Part shown: in pieces, positions 9,456-17,313 of the stretch
Position numbering within the stretch: the stretch's first letter is position 1
How the letters are laid out: the number at the start of each line of letters is the position of its first letter
Origin: a virus
Reading direction: 5' to 3' (one strand)
Virus record (IMG/VR): IMGVR_UViG_3300025647_000265
Span: 1 to 24,288 of that record
Length of the DNA stretch: 24,288 nucleotides
Program-made: the position numbers and the translations under genes
The notes under the pieces: model-generated
Databases searched by the model: none
What the model was told of the DNA's origin: nothing
Seen by the model: the letters and a program-made list of their open reading frames with translations, nothing else

Positions 9456-11104
9456 TGGCACAAACATCAAAAGATTTTGAAGACATTGTAAAGCGAGCTA
9501 CGGCAACTATTAAAATTGCCGACCAAGCCTTGCGTTATCTCCGCGACCAAAAGCGCGTTTTGTCACAAGGTGACCTGAACCGTAAGCAAGAGGATTCGTT
9601 GCGTAAGATAAACGAACAAATCAATGAGAATGAAGCTGCAAAGGTTGAGGCAAAGATTGAGTCTGACCAAGCAAAGCGTCTCATCCCTAGCCTTAAGAGC
9701 ATTGAGAATATTGATAAGCAATTAGAGCGAGAGTATGCAGCATATGATAGAGCTGCAAGGACTGGTGGAAAGCCAAACAAATCTAGAATCAATCAGTTGC
9801 TTGCTCAACGTGAAGGCGTCGCAAGAATCCTACTTGGTTATGCACCTGATGCACCTCAAGCTCCAGAAAGTTTTGAAGCAGTAGAAACAGATGTAACTGC
9901 ACCTACTCCAGCCAAGACAACTCTTCAGGCAGATAAGACTGCTGCAGAGCAACAGGCTGCTGAAGAAGCAATAGACCAAAAGCCTGCTGCTGGCGGTAAG
10001 CCAGGTACAGGTAAAGGCGGAGACAAAGATAAAACAACAGCGGTTCCTGGTGTATTTGACCCAGCGGCAGCTCGTATTGGTGAAGAAGTATCTATGGGAG
10101 CAGCGCGTCCTCCTGGAGTTGTTGGTGGAGTAAAGCGCGACCTTCAAAGTCTTCTTGCTCAAACAGAGTTCTGGTATGACCTACCTGACTACATCTTCAA
10201 TCTAGACCCAAAACTAGGTGAACTTCTAGTTAAGGCTGTTGATGAGAACTGGGATAATGAGAAGTTCTTATCTCAAGCAAAGTTAACCACCTGGTGGCAA
10301 AAGAATGCTGCACCTGTACGTCAGCGTATCATTGCAAAGGCTAAGTTTGATGAACTTAGAAACGCTGGTCAGGATGTGGGAAATACTGAGTATGCAATGG
10401 ATACCGCGACAATCCGTCGTAGTGTTCAAGCAAGAGCAAGACAACTAGGCGCTCAGTTAGCAGAACCTCAACTTGAGCAGATTGTAAGTAAGGTTTACAA
10501 CGGATTCTTAGAGAACGATTCTATTGCTATTGATTCATTTATAGCACCTTATATTGGTAAAATATCAAGCATTGTTGGCACCGGTCTACCTGGTGCGGGT
10601 ACTGCAATGACTGGCTTCTCAGGTCAAGCGCTACAGAATTATCAGACACTTCAGAGCATTGCTAGAGCTAACGGTTTAAGTCTAAGAGATGTTCTACCTG
10701 GTATATCAGCAGTTGCTGCCGGTGGAGATTTAGAATCTGCCGTATTGCAAAAACTCGCTACTGGTGAACTTGATATAAACCGCATTGCCCAAGATGCCCG
10801 TATGATTGCAGCAACAGGTCAGCCTGAATATGTCCGTAATCTACTTGGACAAGGTTATGACCTTGAGCAGATATACGCTCCATACAGAGGCGTTATGGCT
10901 TCGGTCTTAGAGTTAAATCCAGAAGAGATTGACCTAAAGGAACTATCAGGATACGGGTTATTCTCTGATAAAGGTGAATCAAACATATTTGATTTTAAGA
11001 GAGCGCTTCGTAAAGACTCTCGCTGGCAGTATACAGAGCAGGCTAAAAGTGAAGTAGCCGATTCAGTTCTTGGCGTACTTCGTGACTTCGGATTCCAGGG
11101 GTAA
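9455..11104 (+). CDS. Virion-associated protein with coiled-coil N-terminus (549 aa)
   Basis: Residues about 5-75 are highly charged and heptad-like (LRKINEQINENEAAKVEAKI), a probable coiled coil. Residues 130-200 form a low-complexity Ala/Thr/Gly/Lys linker (PAAGGKPGTGKGGDKDKTT). Residues about 230-350 hold a helical module with the pattern DPKLGELLVKAVDENWDNE...F...K.TTWWQ, which I recall from structural proteins of other phages of this type. The C-terminal third has Gly-rich turns (GTGLPGAGTAMTGFSG) and helical repeats. The start overlaps the upstream stop (TAATG) with little Shine-Dalgarno, implying coupling. No catalytic residues recognised. It is likely an internal or tail-associated virion protein made with its flanking genes. 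Confidence 0.7.
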   Translation: MAQTSKDFEDIVKRATATIKIADQALRYLRDQKRVLSQGDLNRKQEDSLRKINEQINENEAAKVEAKIESDQAKRLIPSLKSIENIDKQLEREYAAYDRAARTGGKPNKSRINQLLAQREGVARILLGYAPDAPQAPESFEAVETDVTAPTPAKTTLQADKTAAEQQAAEEAIDQKPAAGGKPGTGKGGDKDKTTAVPGVFDPAAARIGEEVSMGAARPPGVVGGVKRDLQSLLAQTEFWYDLPDYIFNLDPKLGELLVKAVDENWDNEKFLSQAKLTTWWQKNAAPVRQRIIAKAKFDELRNAGQDVGNTEYAMDTATIRRSVQARARQLGAQLAEPQLEQIVSKVYNGFLENDSIAIDSFIAPYIGKISSIVGTGLPGAGTAMTGFSGQALQNYQTLQSIARANGLSLRDVLPGISAVAAGGDLESAVLQKLATGELDINRIAQDARMIAATGQPEYVRNLLGQGYDLEQIYAPYRGVMASVLELNPEEIDLKELSGYGLFSDKGESNIFDFKRALRKDSRWQYTEQAKSEVADSVLGVLRDFGFQG

Positions 11105-11106
11105 TA

Positions 11107-12555
11107 ATGGCGAAAAAGAAAAAGAAAAGCACTATACAACGCCTTGCTGAATCTACTGCTACAAGACTTGAAAACCTTGAAAAACTTCAAGCACAGGTAG
11201 AGGAAGCGCGAACAACGTTAACAGAACCTCCTGCCACTGATTCTTATTACGCGGTCAATCCTGCTACTGGTTTAAGTCAAGCACAGACTGAGGCTAGAGC
11301 AGCGCTAGCAGAAGCCCAGAATGTTAGAACCGAACTTGGATTACCAGGCATTCTTTCAACCCCAGCAGGGTCTGCTGGTTCTATAAACACTCCACCAACA
11401 ACTGGACTAAAACAAGGTTATGAATGGTACGCATTTAATCTACCTGGTGGTGGAATTGAATGGCGTCAACGCCCAACAAAGGGAACACTAACAGGTGCCT
11501 ACACCACTTTATTTGGCAGTGGAAACGGCAATGGAAACGGCGGTAACGGTAACGGTGGCGGTGGTAAAACTGTTACCGGAACTTACACAGACCCAGAGAC
11601 CGGCGATGTTTATTTAATTTACTCTGATGGCAGTAGAACTTTACAAGCCAAAGGAACTAAAGCAGCAGATGCCGCTAGAGCAAAAGCAGAAGCAGATGCA
11701 GCAGCAAAAGCAGGTCGTCAATCAGCATTTGATTTGCTATTTCAGCAATTTGCTGCATATGGACTACAGGGATTAGTTGAACCATTAAGAGGTTTAATAG
11801 AGTCAGGTGTATCTCCTGCAGAGTTTACAATTAAATTACGCGAGACCGATGCTTACAAGAAGCGCTTTGCCGCTAATCAAGCCCGTATCCAAAAGGGTCT
11901 ACGTGCGCTATCAGAGGCAGAGTACATCGGACTTGAAGACCAATACCAAGATGTAATGCGTCGCTATGGTTTACCTGATACTTATTATGCTCGCGGAGAT
12001 ATGGGCCGTCAAGAAGGATTTGAGAAGTTTATCGGCGGAGATGTCTCGCCTGTTGAACTAGAAGATAGAATTCAGACAGCACAGCGTAGAGTTATCAACG
12101 CTGCACCTGAAGTTACTGCTTCACTTCGCTCATTCTATCCAGAGATTGGTCAGGGAGATTTGCTCGCATATTTCCTAGACCCAGACAAGGCTATTGAAAA
12201 TATCAAGCGTAAGGTAACTGCTGCTGAAATCGGCGGAGCTGCAACAATGGCTGGTCTTACAACTGGTATGGCTAGAGCTGAAGAACTTGGTCGTTACGGT
12301 GTAACCGGAGAAGCGGCACGTCAAGGATTCCAGACCATTGCAGAAGTTCTACCTCGCGGTAGCCAACTAGCAGAGATTTACAAGCAATCACCATATACAC
12401 AAACCACAGCAGAGCAGGAAGTCTTTGGACTTGCTGGAGCAACAGAAGCGTCTAAGCGACGCAGACAGTTGACTCAACTTGAACAAGCTACATTCTCCGG
12501 TCAAGCCGGAGCTGCTGGTGGCGCTCTAGGCAGAGAACGAGCCGGAGCATTTTAG
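11107..12555 (+). CDS. Virion-associated protein with Gly/Asn linker and helical domain (482 aa)
   Basis: A basic N-terminus (MAKKKKKST) leads into a helical segment. A Gly/Asn hinge at residues about 138-154 (GNGNGNGGNGNGGGG) then separates a compact helical domain from residue 200 onward. That domain has the pattern FDLLFQQFAAYGLQGL...SGVSPAEF, then SEAEYIGLEDQYQDVMRRYGLP, then FLDPDKAIENIKRKVTAAEIGG. I recall this combination from actinophage structural proteins of unknown role. The final 60 residues are Ala/Gly/Gln-rich. The ATG is two bases after the upstream stop. The modular layout (basic end, hinge, helical body) resembles the 549-aa neighbour, suggesting two parts of one virion assembly. 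No enzyme motif seen. Confidence 0.7.
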   Translation: MAKKKKKSTIQRLAESTATRLENLEKLQAQVEEARTTLTEPPATDSYYAVNPATGLSQAQTEARAALAEAQNVRTELGLPGILSTPAGSAGSINTPPTTGLKQGYEWYAFNLPGGGIEWRQRPTKGTLTGAYTTLFGSGNGNGNGGNGNGGGGKTVTGTYTDPETGDVYLIYSDGSRTLQAKGTKAADAARAKAEADAAAKAGRQSAFDLLFQQFAAYGLQGLVEPLRGLIESGVSPAEFTIKLRETDAYKKRFAANQARIQKGLRALSEAEYIGLEDQYQDVMRRYGLPDTYYARGDMGRQEGFEKFIGGDVSPVELEDRIQTAQRRVINAAPEVTASLRSFYPEIGQGDLLAYFLDPDKAIENIKRKVTAAEIGGAATMAGLTTGMARAEELGRYGVTGEAARQGFQTIAEVLPRGSQLAEIYKQSPYTQTTAEQEVFGLAGATEASKRRRQLTQLEQATFSGQAGAAGGALGRERAGAF

Positions 12556-12560
12556 GCCTG

Positions 12561-12584
12561 CTAACGGGACGACTGGTCCGTTAG
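12561..12584 (+). promoter_or_regulatory. Hairpin 1 upstream of the scaffold/capsid genes
   Basis: CTAACGGGAC and GTCCGTTAG pair around a five-base loop with one bulged G, giving nine base pairs. It starts five bases after the stop of the 482-aa gene. There is no following T-run, so it is not a standard intrinsic terminator. A processing, stabilising or attenuation role is inferred. Confidence 0.5.
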
Positions 12585-12611
12585 AGAGACAACAAAACCA
12601 GTAGTAGAAGC

Positions 12612-12636
12612 CATACGGCGTTCCCCAAACCGTATG
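12612..12636 (+). promoter_or_regulatory. Hairpin 2 upstream of the scaffold/capsid genes
   Basis: CATACGG and CCGTATG form a perfect seven-base-pair stem around an eleven-base loop, 27 bases downstream of hairpin 1. It ends 35 bases before the scaffold ATG and leaves the Shine-Dalgarno GGGAGAAGGA free. There is no T-run. With hairpin 1 it occupies most of the longest gap in the window. Confidence 0.48.
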
Positions 12637-12671
12637 AGGTCTACGTAACTACAAATAAGGGAGAAGGACCT

Positions 12672-13139
12672 ATGTCCAACTATGACTACGAAGACGACGA
12701 TTACAGTGTTGAAGACACTGCAAATGACCTCGTTAAGCAGTTGCGTAAAGCAAATAAGCAGAAAGAAAAAGAACTAGCAGATTTGAAAAGCCAGTTCGAG
12801 AATCTTTCAAAAGCACAAAGAGAACGAGCAATCAAAGACGCCCTCGCTAGTCGCGGGGTAAATCAGAAAATTGCTGCATTTATCCCACAGGATATAGACC
12901 CAACTGAGGAGTCTGTATCAAAATGGCTCAGTGACTATGCCGATGTATTCGGCTTTGAATCTGAGTCAAACCAGGCAACACCTAACGTTGACCCAGCTCA
13001 GGCAAAGCAATATCAGAAGATGACCAAGACAGTTGATGCTGGCTCGGCACCTGATGGAGCAGATGACATTATGCGTCGTCTACTCAATGCTAATAGCCGT
13101 GAAGAGCTTGATGAAGTGATTAGGCAGTCTGGACTCTAA
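12672..13139 (+). CDS. Capsid scaffolding-like protein (155 aa)
   Basis: This probably guides capsid-protein assembly and leaves the shell before maturation. Evidence is position, size and composition. It lies immediately before the major capsid gene. It has a very acidic start (YDYEDDDYSVEDT), then a long charged coiled-coil helix at residues about 18-60 (KQLRKANKQKEKELADLKSQ). A loose Gly/Asp/Gln-rich middle follows, and a short helical C-terminus (MRRLLNANSREELDEVIRQSG) that could touch the capsid protein. The Shine-Dalgarno GGGAGAAGGA is strong, fitting high expression. No protease domain is present here or in the adjacent genes. The fold cannot be proven from sequence alone, and a minor head protein remains possible. 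Confidence 0.68.
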   Translation: MSNYDYEDDDYSVEDTANDLVKQLRKANKQKEKELADLKSQFENLSKAQRERAIKDALASRGVNQKIAAFIPQDIDPTEESVSKWLSDYADVFGFESESNQATPNVDPAQAKQYQKMTKTVDAGSAPDGADDIMRRLLNANSREELDEVIRQSGL

Positions 13140-13171
13140 TCCGAACCTAACTACAGAAAGGTGGTAGCTAA

Positions 13172-14101
13172 ATGGCAGTTCCTGGTGGTTCACCCACTAC
13201 GGTATCGTCCGTAGCTAACCTCGTCCAAACGGCGTATGACCAATACGTACGTATGGCCCTTCGCTCCATTCCAGTAATGCGTGCGATTGCAGATGTAAAG
13301 CCTGTACAACAGGCTATGCCAGGTTCGTCAGTTGTTTTCTCCATCTACTCAGATTTGAGCGCTGCAACCAGCACTCTGACAGAAACCGCTGACGTTTCCT
13401 CTGTTGCCCTTGGCAACCCATCACAGGTAACCGTAACTCTTCAAGAGTACGGCTCTGCTGTGACAACAACCAAGAAGTTAAACCTAACTTCTTTCAACGA
13501 CGTAGATGCTGCCCTCGCAGACATCATTGCTTACAACGCTGCCGATTCTATCGACCAGGTTGTAGCAGGTGTTCTAACCGGAGGAAGCAACGTAATCTAC
13601 GCAGGTACCGCAACAAACACCAACGGAATCACATCAACAATGACACTCTCTGTTGCTGACATCCGTGAGGCTGTTGTTCAGCTTCGTACCAACAAGGCTG
13701 TACCTCGCATTGGCGAGCTATATGCTGCTTATCTACACCCACGTCAATCTGCTGACCTCCGTGCCGAATCAGGTACCGGCGGATTCCAGGAGTTGACAAA
13801 GTACGTCGAGCGTACACCGTTCGTCGCAGGTGCAGTTGGCGTTCTCGAAGGTGCATTCATCGTCGAAACACCACGTGTTCCATTCGCTGCAAACAGCGGT
13901 GCTGTTAACGTTTACAGCGCTGTTATCGCAGGCCGTGAGGCTCTTGCTGAAGCAATGGCACAAGACATCTCAACCGTTATCGGTCCAGAAATCGACGCAC
14001 TCCGTCGTTTCCGCACCATCGGTTGGTACTACTTCGGTGGCTTCAACCGCCTCCGTGAAGCAGCTCTATATCGCATCGAGTCTGCTACATCAATTAACTA
14101 G
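13172..14101 (+). CDS. Major capsid protein, HK97 fold, N4-gp56-like (309 aa)
   Basis: This is the protein that builds the icosahedral shell. Features that fit the N4 gp56-like branch are a helical N-terminal region (LVQTAYDQYVRMALRS) and a segment PGSSVVFSIYSDL. The characteristic strand TLQEYGSAVTTTKKL follows near residues 89-103. There is then a long helix-rich P-domain region with LHPRQSADLRAES, and a C-terminus with IGPEIDALRRFRTIGWYYFGG and a final helix. Length around 300 aa is normal for the family. The Shine-Dalgarno AGAAAGGTGG is strong. Codons are noticeably richer in C-ending forms (GTT/GTC, AAC, ATC, TTC) than in the flanking large genes, as expected for an abundantly made protein. 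A long hairpin follows the stop. Confidence 0.88.
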   Translation: MAVPGGSPTTVSSVANLVQTAYDQYVRMALRSIPVMRAIADVKPVQQAMPGSSVVFSIYSDLSAATSTLTETADVSSVALGNPSQVTVTLQEYGSAVTTTKKLNLTSFNDVDAALADIIAYNAADSIDQVVAGVLTGGSNVIYAGTATNTNGITSTMTLSVADIREAVVQLRTNKAVPRIGELYAAYLHPRQSADLRAESGTGGFQELTKYVERTPFVAGAVGVLEGAFIVETPRVPFAANSGAVNVYSAVIAGREALAEAMAQDISTVIGPEIDALRRFRTIGWYYFGGFNRLREAALYRIESATSIN

Positions 14102-14102
14102 T

Positions 14103-14148
14103 TTGATTGACTGCTGGGCAGGGGCAACCCTGCCTAGTGGTGAGTTAA
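14103..14148 (+). promoter_or_regulatory. Long hairpin with GCAA tetraloop after the major capsid gene
   Basis: The core is GGCAGGG-GCAA-CCCTGCC at 14117-14134, a seven-base-pair GC stem closed by a GNRA tetraloop. Pairing continues outward with G-U and A-U pairs to 14110/14141 and, past one G-G mismatch, to 14103/14148, about 20 pairs in all. It begins two bases after the capsid stop codon. The bases after it are not a T-run, so stabilisation, RNase processing or partial attenuation fits better than classic termination. Confidence 0.65.
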
Positions 14149-14164
14149 TCTAAGAAAGGACAAG

Positions 14165-14476
14165 ATGACACAGTATCAAGTTACGACACCTTGGCAGAAT
14201 GAAACTTGGATTACCGGTTCTCAGTATTCGCCATATGCTCGCCTTGCTGGTCGTCCATTATCCAACGGAACCTTTTTGACTGACATTAGCAGAGGCATCA
14301 CTCTGATTGTAAATGGAACTACAGTCACTGAAGCTAGAACTCCATATCAGAATGACCTTGAAGATGCAGACGCATATTATCTCGGTGGTCACGAATACGT
14401 TGTTGACCAAGCAGCCGCTGATATTCTTATCAACGCTGGATACGGCGACTACGTAACAGCGATACCGGGGAGCTAA
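14165..14476 (+). CDS. Small protein after the capsid gene, unknown (103 aa)
   Basis: Not recognised. It starts behind AAGAAAGGA, a good site just beyond the capsid hairpin. The sequence looks beta-rich and compact: PWQNETWITGSQYSPYARLAG, then FLTDISRGITLIVNGTTV. It ends with an alternating segment, HEYVVDQAAADILINAGYGDYV. There are no cysteines, membrane segments or charged tails. Directly after a capsid gene, small beta proteins are often decoration or head-completion proteins, but this is position-based inference. The stop overlaps the next ATG (TAATG), with GGGGAG acting as a ribosome site inside its end. Confidence 0.68.
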   Translation: MTQYQVTTPWQNETWITGSQYSPYARLAGRPLSNGTFLTDISRGITLIVNGTTVTEARTPYQNDLEDADAYYLGGHEYVVDQAAADILINAGYGDYVTAIPGS

Positions 14477-14763
14477 TGAATAATTCAAATTGCAGGTCTG
14501 GGTGCAAGACCCAGGACCACGAATCCTATGCAGACTGCCTGATGGATTCAAATGTAAGTTTTGCCGGGTGCTTCCCTACTCGGCAAGGTTGGGACAAATC
14601 CAAGGAGAATGCTGACGTAAAAGAACTAGAGTCTTATTACTCAGCGGTACGCCAGGGAATAGAACCAATATCAACAAAGAAAAAAGATATAGACGCTGCT
14701 GTCAAACTTTCCAACGAAGCAGGCAAGGCGTTCGATGGAAACACATTATCCTTTAAGGAGTAA
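14476..14763 (+). CDS. Small Cys-rich protein, actinophage-type CRSGC family (95 aa)
   Basis: The N-terminal third holds Cys6, Cys10, His15, Cys21 and Cys32 in the pattern CRSGCKTQDHESYADC...C. I recall very similar short motifs in uncharacterised proteins of many actinobacteriophages, usually near capsid genes. The spacing could bind one metal ion, but this is unproven. The rest is a charged helical region (SKENADVKELESYYSAVRQG) and an acidic/lysine-rich C-terminus. No signal peptide is present. It is coupled to the previous gene by TAATG and followed by an AAGGAG site for the next one. A virion or assembly role is inferred from context. Confidence 0.72.
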   Translation: MNNSNCRSGCKTQDHESYADCLMDSNVSFAGCFPTRQGWDKSKENADVKELESYYSAVRQGIEPISTKKKDIDAAVKLSNEAGKAFDGNTLSFKE

Positions 14764-14765
14764 CA

Positions 14766-14930
14766 ATGCCAATACAAGACCCAGAACAATACAAGAATAA
14801 GTATAAGGCTTCCGAGCGTCCAGAGTTCTACCAACCATATCCGTCGGACTCAAACGACAAGCCATTTATGACATACGAAGCTATCTCACAAGGTGCGCCA
14901 GGAAAGCCTGCGCCAAAGCAAGGTAAGTAA
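14766..14930 (+). CDS. Tiny Pro/Tyr/Lys-rich protein, unknown (54 aa)
   Basis: A short ORF begins two bases after the previous stop with a good AAGGAG five bases ahead of the ATG. The product starts MPIQDPEQYKNKYKASERPE and ends GAPGKPAPKQGK. It is probably disordered: no hydrophobic core, many Pro, Tyr and Lys. It opens a run of very short genes before the next one at 14933. No family recognised. Spacing, site strength and the tight array support it being a real gene. Confidence 0.62.
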   Translation: MPIQDPEQYKNKYKASERPEFYQPYPSDSNDKPFMTYEAISQGAPGKPAPKQGK

Positions 14931-14932
14931 CT

Positions 14933-15064
14933 ATGCCAGGAATGATGAAGAAGAAGCCAATGGCTAAGAAGACCAAGAAGATGAACGCTCTTGACAAAGC
15001 CATTATGAAGCAGAAGCCACTCAAGTCCAAGAACAAGAACCCAGGAAGATACCTAGACAAGTGA
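14933..15064 (+). CDS. Tiny lysine-rich protein, unknown (43 aa)
   Basis: Starts two bases after the previous stop, behind a GCAAGGTAAG purine stretch. The product starts MPGMMKKKPMAKKTKKMN and ends NPGRYLDK; lysine and methionine make up a large share of it. The stop TGA overlaps the GTG of the next gene (GTGA). Such a basic peptide could bind nucleic acid or acidic virion surfaces, which is inference. Not recognised as a family. Confidence 0.6.
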   Translation: MPGMMKKKPMAKKTKKMNALDKAIMKQKPLKSKNKNPGRYLDK

Positions 15065-15225
15065 AGAAGAAAAACGGCAAGAAGAAAGTCGCCAAGGTAA
15101 TGCGTGAGTTCAAGAAGGGCGAACTACGTTCCGGTTCCAGGAAGGGACCAGTAGTTAAGTCCCGCAAGCAAGCCGTCGCTATCGCTATGAGCGAAGCAGG
15201 AATGGCTAAGAAGAAAAAGAAGTAA
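15061..15225 (+). CDS. Small basic protein, DUF6496-like (54 aa), GTG start
   Basis: The core reads VMREFKKGELRSGSRKGP, then VVKSRKQAVAIAMSEAG, a pattern I recall from the DUF6496 family, where it is preceded and followed by lysine tails. Function of that family is unknown. Here the tails are KKKNGKKK at the start and AKKKKK at the end. The start is GTG in a GTGA overlap with the previous stop, with AGGAAG upstream, and the stop overlaps the next ATG (TAATG). The conserved S-RKQAVAIA-SEA helix suggests a folded unit rather than a random basic peptide. Family name is from memory. Confidence 0.68.
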   Translation: MKKKNGKKKVAKVMREFKKGELRSGSRKGPVVKSRKQAVAIAMSEAGMAKKKKK

Positions 15226-15377
15226 TGTCTTCGGGCAAGTACAAAACCCATAGAGGTTTTAACTCTGTTCAAATTAAAAATGGAATGGTAGTTCGTCTAA
15301 ATAAGAACGGCACTGTCCGAGCCGTATTAGGAAAGTACGGAGAATATGGCAAGCAAGAAAGACCCAAGGCTAACTAG
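15225..15377 (+). CDS. Tiny basic protein, unknown (50 aa), overlapping the next gene
   Basis: Begins in a TAATG overlap with the previous stop. The middle, FNSVQIKNGMVVRLNKNGTV, looks like two short beta hairpins, and Lys/Arg are spread over the length. Its last 32 bases overlap the next gene in another frame, so the C-terminus YGKQERPKAN is encoded by the same DNA as the start of the 88-aa protein. The upstream site is only a weak purine run, so translation probably depends on coupling. Not recognised. Confidence 0.55.
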   Translation: MSSGKYKTHRGFNSVQIKNGMVVRLNKNGTVRAVLGKYGEYGKQERPKAN

Positions 15378-15612
15378 GGCTGGAGTATCTGGTTTTAACA
15401 AACCGAAGAGAACTCCTAATCACCCGAAGAAGTCACACGTAGTTGTGGCTAAAGAGGGCAGTCAAGTAAAGACAATTCGTTTCGGACAGCAAGGCGTTAC
15501 TGGTGATAGAAAACCAACTAAGCGTCAGGCTTCCTTCAAGGCTCGTCACGCCAAGAACATTGCTAAAGGCAAGATGTCTGCAGCGTACTGGGCAGATAGG
15601 GTCAAGTGGTGA
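15346..15612 (+). CDS. Small basic conserved protein, DUF5872-like (88 aa)
   Basis: The sequence KPKRTPNHPKKSHVVVAKEG, then KTIRFGQQGVTGDRKPT, then SFKARHAKNIAKGKMSAAYWADRVKW matches a pattern I recall from DUF5872-type proteins in phages, bacteria and large viruses, where the function is unknown. The C-terminal R-H-KNI-K--MSAAYWA-RVKW segment is the most distinctive part. The start ATG has GGAG six bases ahead and lies inside the end of the 50-aa gene. The stop overlaps the next GTG (GTGA). Its conserved aromatic and basic residues suggest nucleic-acid binding, but I know of no experimental proof. Family name is from memory. Confidence 0.75.
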   Translation: MASKKDPRLTRAGVSGFNKPKRTPNHPKKSHVVVAKEGSQVKTIRFGQQGVTGDRKPTKRQASFKARHAKNIAKGKMSAAYWADRVKW

Positions 15613-15764
15613 AGAAGAAAGCATTTTGGGATAAACCCAATCCGAAGAAGAAGTCAAAGAAGTTAACGCCAGCACAAAAGACCGCTGCAAAGAAACGCGC
15701 TAAAGCAGCAGGTCGCCCTTATCCAAACTTAGTGGATAACGCAGCAGTAGCGAAAAAGAAGTAA
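15609..15764 (+). CDS. Tiny lysine-rich protein with GRPYPNLVDN motif (51 aa), GTG start
   Basis: Starts with GTG in a GTGA overlap with the previous stop. After a basic leader (KKKAFWDKPNPKKKSKK) comes a helix of Ala/Lys and then AKAAGRPYPNLVDNAAVAKKK. I recall that motif from small proteins of phages and bacteria near structural genes, with no known function. There is little Shine-Dalgarno, so coupling is likely. The conserved motif makes this more credible than length alone would. It ends 10 bases before the next gene. Confidence 0.65.
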   Translation: MKKKAFWDKPNPKKKSKKLTPAQKTAAKKRAKAAGRPYPNLVDNAAVAKKK

Positions 15765-15774
15765 GGAGAGATAG

Positions 15775-16061
15775 GTGTCCATCAACAGTCAGTCAACTCT
15801 TAATCAGGAATTGAACCGCCTTGCCAACGGTGGCACCTATCGAACCAATGACGAGATGGTTGATATGGCTCTTGCCGCAAAGCAATGGGCTGAAGCCAGA
15901 GGCGTTACTCCGTACCACACAGATACTGTAGGAGTTCTAAATGACATCGCGGGTAATACGGACCCTGACGCACCTCATCTTGATTACAGCGGGGTATGTA
16001 ATCTTCTCGCTGGTACTTCTGGATTACCTGCAGCGCAAGCTCTCAGAGGTATCGCTTCCTG

Positions 16062-16062
<1 letters not shown>
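15775..16062 (+). CDS. Small protein of unknown function (95 aa), GTG start
   Basis: Starts at GTG with AAGGAGAGA five bases upstream. Unlike its basic neighbours it is not charged, and it looks folded. It has helical N- and C-terminal halves, with LNQELNRLANGGTYRTNDEM and MALAAKQWAEARGV, then DPDAPHLDYSGVCNLLAGTSG. There is one cysteine. I do not recognise the family. The stop overlaps the next ATG (TGATG), tying it to the beta adaptor, collagen-like and glycosyltransferase genes. A connector or minor tail role is possible from position only. Confidence 0.68.
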
Positions 16063-17302
<1,240 letters not shown>

Positions 17303-17313
17303 AATCTGCTACT

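Noticed and set aside
12556-12671. A tRNA or small protein gene in the longest gap
   Set aside because: No cloverleaf or acceptor stem is seen; the gap is explained by two hairpins and a ribosome site.
14103-14148. Post-capsid hairpin as a standard Rho-independent terminator
   Set aside because: The stem is strong, but no T-run follows and the next gene starts 16 bases later with its own ribosome site.
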